Shown here piece by piece: positions 12,248 to 22,857 of a stretch of 64,000 nucleotides of DNA. The notes below the pieces were generated by a model that did no database searches, had not been told where the DNA came from, and was given only the letters and a program-made list of their open reading frames with translations. Location: NCBI GenBank assembly GCA_033439795.1, contig JAUTDP010000001.1, forward strand, positions 3,100,001 to 3,164,000. The letters run 5' to 3'. Position 1 is the stretch's first letter. Each line of letters opens with the position of its first letter. This DNA is from Sordaria brevicollis. Lineage: Eukaryota; Ascomycota; Sordariomycetes; Sordariales; Sordariaceae. The translations under genes and the position numbers were made by a program.

Positions 12248-15200
12248 CACCTCCCCAAATGTAATCTATTTCCTAAAATAGATAAATTTAAAACTATTCA
12301 TATAAAACCAATTACTCCTCCTCATCTATCTCCTTAATCCTTAAATATTCTACCCGCTAATAACCTTCTTTATTTCGTATAAAATCCATCCCTATCAATT
12401 TCCTAAACTCCTAGTATTTCTTTACAGTTAATACCTTGGTTATACCGTCTACGGGTATTTTTAAAATTTCGAAATATTATACTTTAATTATCTTTACCTA
12501 TACCTCCTACTTTAATTAATATTAATAAATATCGATATAGCGGAATTTAATTACTAATTTTAATACCTCTACGTTTAGGATTCTAAATATTTAAATATTA
12601 TTATACTCAAGAATTAGGGTAGGGTTAAAGAGTCTTAATATAAAACCTCTAAATAATTTTATAATATATAGTACTTCCTTAGCAACGTTAAAGAAGGCTA
12701 TAAACTCTACTTCAATTATAGAAATAATTACTATTAATTATTTAGAAGTTCCCCAATAAATAAATCCACTATATAACTTTACTATAAATCTTTAGGAATT
12801 CTTACGGTCGATAGAATTATCGGTAAAGGAAGCGTTAAAAGTAAATTAAAATTTAATATTTCCTCTATAATATAAAATTAGGTCTACGGTAATAAAGAAG
12901 TAATATAATACTTTATCTACGGCCTTATAATATTTTAATTTTAGATTGTAATTATATTTAGCAAATCGATTAACTACAAAGGCAATATCTAATTTGGTAA
13001 TAACAATTATATAAAATATAGACCCGATTTTAATTTAATATCGATAAATAAATTAATTAATAACTTTACAATCGTAGGGCATTAGTTCGATATTACTCAT
13101 TAGGATCTAGGTAATACGTTTATTATTAACGAGCTTATAAATCTTTTAAAAGTATAACCGCTAAAATAACTAAATTTTATAGGCCTTACGATCGCGGATT
13201 ACTTTAATACCTAGGAACCATTATAATTCCTCTCCTTTAATTAAATTATACTAGGATTATAGAATCTTTATATATTACCGGGTAACTTCCTCTTTAATAA
13301 AATAATAATAGAAGATAATATTATTAACGTAATAAAAGATTAAAATACTATCGTTAATTAAAATACAAAGATTTTTAGAAATTATATAGAACCCTAGGGT
13401 TTTAAATATCCCTATAAATTTTCGTTATTATAATAGTAGGGAATAACGAAGACTATATAATATTTTAAAGATTTTAAACACCTTCCCTTAAATATAATAA
13501 TTTAATAATATACATATATAAATCTCTTCGTCTATTATTATATTTACGAAGGCGTTAATTACGTCCTATTAAATAAATTTAAAATTAAAACGTAAAATTA
13601 TAATTATAAAAGTACAGAAAGACCTTCCTACTAAAGTGGAAATATAAATTTCCTACCTTACAATCCTTATTTATTAATTTCTATATATAATTAAATAAGC
13701 CTTAACTTTATTAAAGTAACTATTCTTAAAATATTTATAAATATATACCTATATATAATCGAAGATTTACTTACCTTTAACTCTAAATTCGTCGCGGTCT
13801 ATTTCTACCCAAGTTTTTATTTACTTATAACTCTCGAAATAAATTCGCTCGGTTTACTTAAAAAGGTCGCCTAAGGGATATTTATCGAAATCTTTATAAT
13901 TACGAAGTATTAACGGTAATTAATAACGGTAGAGGCTTTAAAATTTATTAATAGCGACCAGGGATTCGATTATATTTTTAATAATTACCTTTTCTTTACG
14001 TATAAAACGTTATAATTCTATTTTAATAATTTTCTTCCCGTATATTATAATTATAAATTAATAAAAACGTCCGGCGTTAAATATTACCTTTTAAGGTTCG
14101 AAACCTTTTAATAATTCCTTTTTAACGTATTTAGTACGATTTATAGCGAATACCCCTACAAGAAAGGAAGCTAATAGTAATATATTTAGTAATATTAAAT
14201 AATTATAATTAACGAAGTAATTGATAATTATTTAGTCCTCCTTTAAATTTACAACCTTATTAAAGGGGTTTAAAGGCGGTATACTAATTTCTACCTCCTT
14301 AATAATTATTTCTTCGGCTTATACTTCCTTAATACCTATTACCTCCCCTTTTTAAACCGGGTTAAAAAAAAGAGAGTTTAAAAGGTCGTAAATATTCGTA
14401 TCTTCTATATTGGTATAATTAATTATAAAATCGAGGGGAAATTAATTATTTAATAACTATTCTCTAACGGTATATTTCTTTAATAAAGCGGCAAACTCTT
14501 TTAAAGTAAGTTTTAAAAATTCGGCTTCTTTTTCCACTTTATTAATAAAGAAGGTACGCTCATTAAAAATAATATCGCGGGTATTAATAACTTCGTTAAT
14601 AATAAAGTTCCAAATTCGATAAATAGCTATAAAAGTATAACCGATTAAATATCTAATTTACGCCTTAGGGTTTATTTTTTAAAGCCTATCTTACTTATTC
14701 TTAATAATAATAATTATTACAAATACTTTACAATTATAAATTCGAAGGTAAAAAATATTAAATTTACGGGGGGTAACTTCGTTATTACTACTATTAATTT
14801 TCCTAGTAATAACTATATAAAATCTTTTATAAGGAGATTTCTAATTATAAAAGTATTTAAAGGACCGATTATTAAAATATATTATTATAAAAACGATTTC
14901 CGGCTAAAAATCTTTAAGAAAACGAATACTTAGACTTATAGTACGCGCCTTATTTTTAATTACGCTTTTTAAACGCTTTACACCTCCGTTCTATATTTAA
15001 ATATATAAAGTAGAGGGTTCTATAACTATATTACATTACGCTAGTAAATCTAAGAATAATTATAACTTCGTAATTTTATTATTATATTCTAATATTCGTA
15101 CTATAACGTCGAATTATATTTTAAAGAGTATAAAAAGGTCGTTTAAGTAAATTGCGATTATAATAGTAAATCGGTCGTAGAAAAAATATTCCTAAATATA

Positions 15201-17489
15201 CCCGGTAAATCTATAAATAATAAATATAATATTAGTATAACTTCGGTAATTTTCTTTATAATTGAGAAAATTTATAGCGAAACGTTCTTTAACCCTATAC
15301 CCTCTATTTTTAAATTTTCGTTTAATTTTTACTTAATTTTTATTTAAATATAAATATTATATTATTTAATTTTAGGGTTTTTTTTATCCTCCTCCTTTTT
15401 ATTTTTAAATAGGATTTTGGCTCTTAATATATTATAGAGGTAGGATAGCACCTAAGGATTAGGGTACCCTAATTTAAAATACTAAGTAAAAAAGTCTTTA
15501 TAATAGTGCCTACGGCCTATATAGGAATTAACCATATTCTTATAAGTGTAAAAATTCGCCCGAATAAATAAATAGGGAAGTTCTTCAAGTAGAGTTTAGC
15601 GGTAACGAATTTTAAAATAATAAAAGAGTAATTAATCTATATTACGAAGGTAATTATTAGGTAATTTATAGTCCTAAAAGAAACCTTACTTACGTAATAA
15701 ATATAAAGAAATAAGGTTAATTATAAAATTAAAGTAGAAAGCTATATCGTAGAAACGTAGCTTCTTAGGCCTATTTTCTCTATTAATAATAAAATTAACC
15801 TCCCTATAACCTTAAATTATAATATATAAATCTTTAACCTATAAATCGTTACTATAGAATATATAATAGAAATTAAAAAAATACGTAATTTTATTAAATA
15901 CGTATAAAGAACTATTAGAATTAAAAAGAACGTAATTTTTAAACGGGTAAATATTAAAATTTCCTTCTCCTATTTAAAATATTACCTATATTATAACGGT
16001 TTTATAAACTTAAATAAGGATAAGAATAAAATTTATAACGGTATTTTTACTAAAGAATTAATTATTTTAAAACTAATTATTAATATTAAGGATAGGATTT
16101 ATTAATTATTTAATTATTTCCCTTCTCTAAATTTCAACCTCCCTTTTAAATTTTAAATCGTTATTAAAGTTCTTAATTACCCGAATTTATACTTTAGAAT
16201 TAAATTTCTAATAAAAGTTTAGGGCCCTACTAAAAAAGAAATACTAATAATATTTAATAATATACGTACCTTCTTTACAAATTTTATAACGAAATAACGA
16301 TAATAAATTTCTATTCTATTTAAAATCTTTAATTTACGCTACGTACTTCCTTTTATATTAATTATATTAAAATCCACTAAATTAAACGTCCTCTACCTTA
16401 ATACTAATATCCTTTAACCTATTAAAAATATCGCCTCTAATTCTAAAAGACGCCCCGCGAATACTTCTACGGCTAAATTTAATTTATATAATTATAAATG
16501 CCTTATTATTAAAGCCCTTAATATAGAAATCCTTAAATAAAATACGGAAATCGAAAATATTATTAACGATTTATAAGTAATATTAGCGTAAAGTGCCGGA
16601 GGCCTAACTTAGTCGAATAGGGCGTAAATATTTAATAAAGTTGTAAAATTAGGCGGTAATTAATAAAAATTTAAGGATTACGTAGAATTAAACTCTAATT
16701 ATAATAATTTTCTAACCGTCGATCTATTTAACTATTCCTATCCTAGGCTCTATTATAAGGGGTTTATTAATATAATCGTAATAAACTTTACGGGTATCGA
16801 TAAGGGTTTATTTAGGACGGTATTATAACCCCTTAATTAAAGTAAAATATTATTAAGGGAAATCTTCGTTATTCCGGAGGTAATTAAATTTATAATTTTA
16901 ATAAACGGTCTTACGTATCTATTTAATAAATATAATATAATACTTCGAAAAGGTTTTGTATTTTTTAAACCGGTAATTAAATATATTAACGTCGTAATTA
17001 TATTTTTATAGCCCCGCGATAGTAAAATCGGTAAATTTAATAGTAGCGTTATTAATCTATTCCTCTAAAAATTTTTCGGTAAATTCTACGCTTATAAGGA
17101 TATTATTAGCGTTATAAGGAGGGATTAACGTAATAAAGGTACTATCTTCAAAATCGTTAAAGGCTTCTTTAACCTTTTCGATACGGTAGCGGACAAACGA
17201 TTTAATAGCGTAATTTATAATAATTAACTCTATAAGTTTAAGGGGAGTTAGTTATACCCTTAATATATAATTAATAAAATCTAAAACTTTAGCGTAAGTT
17301 ATAAATTCGTCGCTCTATTCTTTAAATTTATTTATAGAATTTAAGTAAATTTACTTAGTAACGATTTCCTTATCGATTAATTAGGATATAGTTAATAACG
17401 TAATAGGTTACGGTAATAATAGTAATAATAGTTATAGCTAGTGTAATTGAAGTTTTCGTAGCGCGGAGATTGCAAATCAGATTATTAAT

Positions 17490-17677
17490 TGTCAAATTGT
17501 ATAATAAAGTGGATATTGTAATTGAAGGTTAAAATCGATGTGTATATTCAGAAGAGTTCTGTGGAACCCGAGTTGGGGGTGCCCAGACTATTAGGAAGGT
17601 CTGCAGCCAGAATCTGGTGGCTGGGGCGCCTTACGTAAGCCTGTTTCTACTGGTCGAGTCTACCCTCTAATCTGACA
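17490..17677 (-). repeat. 5' LTR of the Copia element
   Basis: 188 bp, direct repeat of 12,060-12,247. Only its inner edge (about 17,490-17,528) carries RIP-type changes. The outer part, nearest rvt, is unmutated and ends in TGACA, followed by the GATTT target duplication. Confidence 0.93.
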
Positions 17678-18162
17678 GATTTCGTTCGCCGTTGAATCAT
17701 CTCTCTTTCACCGCACGAGAATTTCTATCGGCGAGCGATTGAGAGATGAATGTAGCTTGCCAAGGTACCTCACGGGCAGGGAAACGCTTCTTCAACATGA
17801 GAAACTATCGAAAAGCTATCCACTCGTTTGTGGCAGTGAAAGACAGGAAACATGCGGCTGCCTCTCAGCTTCAGTAAAGAGTCGTGGAGTACATAAGAGC
17901 GGCCGCCCTCCGCTCACTTTGCCTCCCATCTTTTCTCAACCAGACATACTCATTCAGCCTCACACCTTCTTCGTCTTTCTTTCTCTAACCCGTTGATCGA
18001 CAGCATCGAGCTCTATCGGCAACCGTGAGTGGCCATTAACAGCCCAAAAAGTCTTATCCACCAGCAGAAAGCTAACATCTTATCAACAGTCTATCCCCTT
18101 GACATATCGTCTTCGACGTACACTCATCCTCTCACTACAACAACCATCATCACTCATCAAAA
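17678..18162 (+). promoter_or_regulatory. rvt upstream region and leader with a 5'UTR intron
   Basis: Normal-composition DNA between the Copia LTR and the rvt start codon. A pyrimidine-rich tract at about 17,900-17,990 is a plausible transcription start zone. The leader contains a convincing spliceosomal intron at 18,025-18,089 (65 nt): donor GTGAGT, branch site GCTAAC at 18,071-18,076, acceptor CAACAG. No strong TATA box is evident apart from a weak ACATAAGA at about 17,890. Confidence 0.55.
17746..17877 (+). CDS. Candidate uORF or small ORF upstream of rvt (43 aa)
   Basis: An ATG at 17,746 opens 43 codons ending in TAA at 17,875-17,877. The peptide is basic and shows no recognisable domain. 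It would act as a uORF only if rvt transcription starts upstream of 17,746, which the sequence cannot decide. The pyrimidine-rich zone further right argues that it may lie outside the main transcript. Confidence 0.2.
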   Translation: MNVACQGTSRAGKRFFNMRNYRKAIHSFVAVKDRKHAAASQLQ

Positions 18163-20886
18163 ATGGCCGCCTCTTCAGAAGTCCTCTCCCAGACCCTGTC
18201 CTCCATCACCACCATCAAGCTCGACCAGCTCCAAAAGCAAAAGGATGCCTACGAGTCCGCCAAAGCCGCTCTCCTCTCGGCCGCCGACAAGGAGACGGAC
18301 GTCCGCAAGCGCGCCAAGATCCTCCTCGACGGCCGCGACAAGCTGCCCTCCATCAAGGAAGCCAACAATCCGCTGCTGTCGGCCGCCAACCTCAAGCGGT
18401 TCGTCGAGCAGGCGGAGTTTGACCCGTCCGTGTCACAGGCTCTCTTGAGGGAGTACGAGGAGACGGTCAAGAAGGAGCTGGACATGACGAGCAACAAGTA
18501 CCGGTATGCCAGCTTGTACGGGCAGATGGTTGGCGAGTGGACGCGTGCTTCTGGGCAGGATAAGAACAGCAAGAAGAAGAAGACGGGAGCTGCTGATGAG
18601 ACGACTGCTGCTAAGGAGGACGATGACAGCTTCGTTCCCGTTGGGAGGAAAGAGATGCACGAGCAGAGGAAAACGTGGGAAGAGTACGTTTTCGCCGCCA
18701 AGGAGACGGACAAGGACGCCATCAAGCAGTACCTGGAGGACGTCTTTGCGGGCTCTTCAAAGGACTGCAAGCGTGCTCTGGCGGAGATGAGAAAGGGCTT
18801 TGAGGAGCTTCAGGACCCCAAGCATAAATACTGGTCGCACCCTTTCAGCTCGGATGTAGTCCTCGGGTGTATTAAGAGCATCCTGCGGAGCAACAACCTT
18901 ACGGGCGAGAAGCGCACGACGCTGACCGAGTTTGCGAACAACTCGGTCGTGCTGAGCGAGATTGCGGATGTGCTCAACATGCGCATGGACGCGCGTGCGT
19001 CTTGGACCTGGGAGGCGCCGGTGGTGGTCGAGCAGCGCCGGGCTCTGAACGGCAAGTACCGGTTCTTTTTGGATGAGGACTTGCTGCATTCGCTGCTGCT
19101 CGAGTACATCTTCCGCCGCTGGGCCGTGTTGATTCGAGAGCAGTTCCGCAAGTTCATTGACGCCAACGGCGTGTGGAAGCGCAGCGAGAGACGCAGGTCG
19201 AAGGAGGATGCCAGACGCGAGCTGTACTTTTTGAACGCGAAGGTACAGGTTCCCTACAACGATGAAAGTGTTGCCTGCAGCCGCCACCATTATTTTCACC
19301 AGGAGATCCTGCTCGATCATCTTCCTACGGAGATGTGGGAGATCCGTGGCGGGTACGATTCGACCTCGTCCGGAGAAGCCGACAAAGAGGAGGAGAGAAG
19401 GGCCTCGCACCTGAATGTGGTGCAGGATCTCATGCACCGACTCGAGGCCGACATTCTTGTCCAGACGCACATGGGCGACGAGCTGGCGGTGATCCGCTCC
19501 GACTTCAAGTGGTTCGGTCCCGGACTGCCACACTCGAGCATCTTTGCAGTCATGGAGTTCTTTGGCTTCAACGAGGAGTGGCTTGACTTCTTCAAGCGTG
19601 TCCTTGAGGCGCCCCTGCGGTTCAAGGAGGACGGTCCCTCTGAGACTGCCTTTGGCACCCGCAAGCGCGGTGTCCCCATCAGCAGCACCATCTCGGACGT
19701 TGTGGGCGAGTCCATGCTCTTCTGCCTGGACTTTGCCGTCAACCAAAAAGCCGACGGAACCCCTCTCTACCGGCTTCACGACGACATGTGGCTGTGGGGC
19801 ACCACGGAGAAGTGCTCCAAGGCATGGGAGGTAGTGACGGAGTTCACCGAGGCCATGGGATTGGCCATTAACGAGGAGAAGACAGGCTCGGCGGTTATTC
19901 TCCCCAAGAACAAGAGGGCTGACTCCTCCGAGTCAGAGTCAGCAAAGAAGGAACACAACCTCCCCTCCGGCGCCGTCACCTGGGGCTTCCTCAAGCTCAA
20001 CCCCTCCACCGCCCACTTCGAGATCGACGAATCCATCGTCGACGAGCACATCGACGAGCTTCGCCGCCAGCTCGCCGCGTGCCAGAGCGTCTTCGACTGG
20101 GTCCAAGCCTGGAACCTGTATGGCGACCGCTTCTTCACCAACTTCTGCGGCCGGCCCGCCGGGTGCAACGGCCCCGCTCACGTCGACAGCATGCTCCGCA
20201 TGTTTGCGCGCATCCAGCAAAAGCTGTTCCCCGACCACGCGGCCGGCGTGGGCGCTTACGTGAAGGACATGATCACCAAGCGCTTCGGCGTCCCGTCCAA
20301 CATTCCAGACGGGTACATCTACCTGCCCACTTCAATGGGCGGTCTGGGCCTGCGCAACCCGTTCGTCTCGCTGTTTTTGATTCGCGGCGATGGCGACAAC
20401 GAGGACGACAGAAAAACGCCCGAGCAGATGCTGGCCGAGTACGAAGAGGATGAGGAGCATTCGTACCGCCGAGCGCAGGAGGCGTTTGAGAAGCGCGAGC
20501 TGGAGCGCGCGGGCGGTGGAAAGAGGGTTACCGTTGGTGGTGGTTCAGTAAGAGAGTCATATGCGGATCTCGAGGGCGAGCCGTTCTTCAGTTATGAGGA
20601 GTACACGAGGTACAGGGAGCTGAAGTCGCGCGATCTTTACAAGCTCTATCACCAGCTCCTGGCGGAGCCTGAGATCAAGGATGTGGAGCTCAAGGGCGAT
20701 GTCAAGGGGGCGTTTGAGGATGAGGATGAGTGGGAGGATATGAACAGCTATGATAAGTGGGTGGTGCAGCTGTTCCATCGCGAGGTGGTGGACATGTTTG
20801 GCGGGTTGACTGTTGTCGATAAGGCGCTGTTGCCGATTGGGTTGATGAACATGTTGAGGCAGAGTCGCTTCCAGTGGCAGGGCTGA
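18163..20886 (+). CDS. rvt: RVT, cellular reverse transcriptase-related protein (907 aa)
   Basis: A single uninterrupted 907-codon exon. The first about 110 residues are Lys/Glu/Ala-rich and helical, consistent with the N-terminal coiled coil of the RVT family. A polymerase domain follows. Motif A has Asp447 in a SDFKWFG string. Motif B is RGVPISS at 502-508, replacing the usual QGxxxSP. Motif C is an HDD with Asp540-Asp541. Motif D is INEEKTG at 569-575. A helical thumb follows, then an acidic/basic C-terminal extension. A long segment (roughly 330-440) between the fingers motifs and motif A matches the large insertion loop known for the family. All three catalytic aspartates are present, so polymerase activity is expected. 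RVT genes are single-copy host genes, not transposons; the Neurospora protein is reported to polymerise nucleotides in vitro. Start choice: first ATG after the 5'UTR intron. Codon use is normal and there is no RIP despite mutated DNA 485 bp upstream. Confidence 0.95.
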   Translation: MAASSEVLSQTLSSITTIKLDQLQKQKDAYESAKAALLSAADKETDVRKRAKILLDGRDKLPSIKEANNPLLSAANLKRFVEQAEFDPSVSQALLREYEETVKKELDMTSNKYRYASLYGQMVGEWTRASGQDKNSKKKKTGAADETTAAKEDDDSFVPVGRKEMHEQRKTWEEYVFAAKETDKDAIKQYLEDVFAGSSKDCKRALAEMRKGFEELQDPKHKYWSHPFSSDVVLGCIKSILRSNNLTGEKRTTLTEFANNSVVLSEIADVLNMRMDARASWTWEAPVVVEQRRALNGKYRFFLDEDLLHSLLLEYIFRRWAVLIREQFRKFIDANGVWKRSERRRSKEDARRELYFLNAKVQVPYNDESVACSRHHYFHQEILLDHLPTEMWEIRGGYDSTSSGEADKEEERRASHLNVVQDLMHRLEADILVQTHMGDELAVIRSDFKWFGPGLPHSSIFAVMEFFGFNEEWLDFFKRVLEAPLRFKEDGPSETAFGTRKRGVPISSTISDVVGESMLFCLDFAVNQKADGTPLYRLHDDMWLWGTTEKCSKAWEVVTEFTEAMGLAINEEKTGSAVILPKNKRADSSESESAKKEHNLPSGAVTWGFLKLNPSTAHFEIDESIVDEHIDELRRQLAACQSVFDWVQAWNLYGDRFFTNFCGRPAGCNGPAHVDSMLRMFARIQQKLFPDHAAGVGAYVKDMITKRFGVPSNIPDGYIYLPTSMGGLGLRNPFVSLFLIRGDGDNEDDRKTPEQMLAEYEEDEEHSYRRAQEAFEKRELERAGGGKRVTVGGGSVRESYADLEGEPFFSYEEYTRYRELKSRDLYKLYHQLLAEPEIKDVELKGDVKGAFEDEDEWEDMNSYDKWVVQLFHREVVDMFGGLTVVDKALLPIGLMNMLRQSRFQWQG

Positions 20887-21238
20887 GTTGAGTCGCCCGG
20901 GTTGCTACTGGTAGGGTAGGAGAGGGTTATGGGGAAGTGTTTGCCGTGATTTGTAAAATATGACTGTTATGACAGAAGACAGAACAAGAGCGATGAGAAA
21001 GCACATGGCGGTTGACTGTAATTTTGAATACTTGCCGCTGGGAAACATAAAATAGGATGAGAAAAACATAACCAAGACAGGGAAACGATGCCTTTACTCT
21101 ATAACCAAGCTGCCGTGATCTGTATCCATTACTTCGTGTCTCGTGTTCATATCACTACTATCCCGCTCGTTATCTTGCCAATTGTGACATATTTCGCCAA
21201 AGTGACACCCCAGTCTTCAAAATGCATCCAACCCCCCT
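20887..21238. other. Convergent 3' region between rvt and the FAD oxidoreductase
   Basis: 352 bp holding both 3' untranslated regions. An AATA-rich stretch near 20,950-21,060 may include the rvt polyadenylation signal. No ORF or RNA gene was recognised. Confidence 0.6.
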
Positions 21239-22857
21239 TCAAACCTTGAACTTCTTGGGATCCAGCTTGTCAATGTCCGCGCTCTTGGTCTGCCCATCAA
21301 AAATCAGCTCAGACATCAACAAACCGGTAGCCGGCCCGTTCTGGATTCCCCAGCACGTATGTCCAGCCGCAATCCATAGACCTGGGGTAGACGTTTGGCC
21401 GATCAGCGGCCCTCGTTCTTCTCCAAACCGGACGTGCTGAGGAAGGTAGCATGCCTGCTTGGCCTTGACGGGGGCAGATGCCAGGACGGGGCTAACGGTG
21501 GCGATGTAGGAAATTAAGTCGTTGCACTGGTCATCGTCGCATTGGACTTTATCGGCGGTTTCGGGGAGGGGGATAGTTTTGTCTGGTTCGCCTGTGTGGT
21601 TCAAGTAAGGTTGTTAGTCGTTCGTCCCATGTGATCACTGATCTTCGCAGGGGACGGGAAGGGAAAGCAAGGTCCGGATGAAAAGAATTAAGGGCTTAAA
21701 CATACCACAAGCATAAACCTCCCCAAACGGCCTCGCGTAAATCTCCGGGTCCACGTGTCCCCTATGCTTCCTCTTCTGCCCCTTTTGCTTCCGATGCTCC
21801 GGCGTCCAGTCGCTCGGCAGCTCAATGTCTGTGAACACAGCGTACGGACTCACTTCGGCCTCGTACACCACGCTGTGAGCGCGCAACCCCTCGACCTTGG
21901 ACCGGGGCAGGATCTTGCCCGTCCATGGACCAGCAGTTAGGATCACGTCTGTGACGTCCTTGATGGTTTTCGTTTCTTCGTTTTCGGTGTTGCGGTCCAC
22001 GTATTCGACTGTGTCCACCCGGCTGCCGCCACTGCCACTGGAAGAGGTGATGTTGGTCACTTTGGCGCCTAGCCGGATGTCGACGCCTTTAGAGGCTGCG
22101 AGCTCGGCCATGGCGTTGGTGAAGTGGAAGGGGTGCGCTTGTGCGGTTTCGGTCTCGCCGCGGCGGCCCATAACATCCCACGACTGTACCAGAGAGGAGT
22201 CGACCCAGTCGAGATCGGAGGGGAGGACGGATTCAGAAAGCAGGGAGGTCGCGGCTGTGTCTTGCTTGGCAAGCTTTTCCCAGTCTTTGGACTCTTCGTG
22301 TTTGCTGTTGTCTGTTGCTTGGATGGGGAGGTTGGCATTGGGGGCAGCTGCCGTGGTGTCGGCGGGTTCTTTCAGGTTAGATGTAGAGGTTGTCGTTCCC
22401 TGGCTGCGAGCTTCGAGGTCGGCTTTCTTGACGACAGCGCCGATGGTACCGCATCCGACCTGTCGGTAGCCCCAGCGCTCAGCACCGTTGTGCTCATCGG
22501 CGAGTTCCCGATGGAGGCGGTAGGAGAGGGGAACGAGACATTCGGGATAGGCCCAAAGGGCGAGGAGACCGCCTGCCTTGCCGGATGCGCCCGCAGCGAT
22601 AGAACTGGCCTCGAGAAGAGTAATGGTGTGCTGGGCCGGATCGAACTTTGGATGGCGGGTGAGGAAGTAGGCGGTTGTGCAACCGATGATGCCGCCACCT
22701 GATGTGGTGATGTTGTGTTAGTCGAGAACTACATAGGTGTCGATGATGCGGAGAACCAGATGGAGGGAAAGTGGCTGAACATACCGACGATGACGATGTT
22801 TCGTTTTTGTTGCTGGGCAGCCATGTTGACGAGCTGGTTACGGAGCAAAGTATTCAT
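21239..22857 (-). CDS. FAD-dependent oxidoreductase, DAO family (Tda3-like)
   Basis: Three exons: 22,857-22,785, 22,698-21,706 and 21,591-21,239, giving 472 aa. Introns are 86 and 114 nt, both with GTATGT donors. The N-terminus has the Rossmann dinucleotide motif I-V-I-V-G-G-G-I-I-G-C, split by intron 1, followed by a Glu that should bind the FAD ribose (L-L-E-A-S). An A-S-G-K-A-G-G string follows, and the C-terminus has the G-H-x-C-W-G-I-x-N-G-P segment typical of DAO proteins related to yeast Tda3. These oxidise amine-type substrates by family analogy; the real substrate is unknown. A Thr/Ser/Ala-rich stretch of about 50 residues, from L-E-A-R-S onward, is inserted in the FAD domain. A second in-frame ATG at 22,824 would give 461 aa. 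The upstream start adds 11 residues (M-N-T-L-L-R-N), weakly mitochondrial-like. Confidence 0.9.

Larger units (their letters stand above)
12060..17677 (-). mobile_element. Complete Copia-type (Ty1-like) LTR retrotransposon, RIP-inactivated
   Basis: Two 188-bp direct repeats (12,060-12,247 and 17,490-17,677), each bounded by TGTCA and TGACA (or its mutated form TGATA), flank 5.2 kb of RIP-mutated sequence. The host duplication GATTT sits on both sides (12,055-12,059 and 17,678-17,682). Reading the minus strand through TAA/TAG gives the Copia order. Gag-like sequence is at about 17,400-16,100. A region before the integrase is at about 15,800-15,300, and the integrase core, with an E-P-S-T-P-Y and Q-N-G-G-type segment, at about 15,260-14,930. 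Reverse transcriptase, with Y-V-N/D-N/D-I, is at about 13,800-13,200, and RNase H, with a T-K-x-D-I-A-F start, at about 13,000-12,600. Integrase preceding RT is diagnostic for Copia. A purine-rich tract abuts the 3' LTR on the minus strand. No intact frame remains. Confidence 0.9.

Noticed and set aside
12248..12270. Assignment of a primer-binding site and its tRNA for the Copia element
   Set aside because: The sequence next to the 5' LTR (left of 17,490) is RIP-mutated, so tRNA complementarity cannot be judged by eye.
1..17489. Reading the AT-rich region as a mitochondrial or centromeric satellite
   Set aside because: Retrotransposon pol order is readable on defined strands and CpG is retained while CpA/TpG is lost, which is RIP and not simple AT-rich satellite.
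18757..19779. 340-codon frame antisense to rvt
   Set aside because: A shadow of the GC-rich third positions of rvt. The sense frame has clear polymerase motifs.
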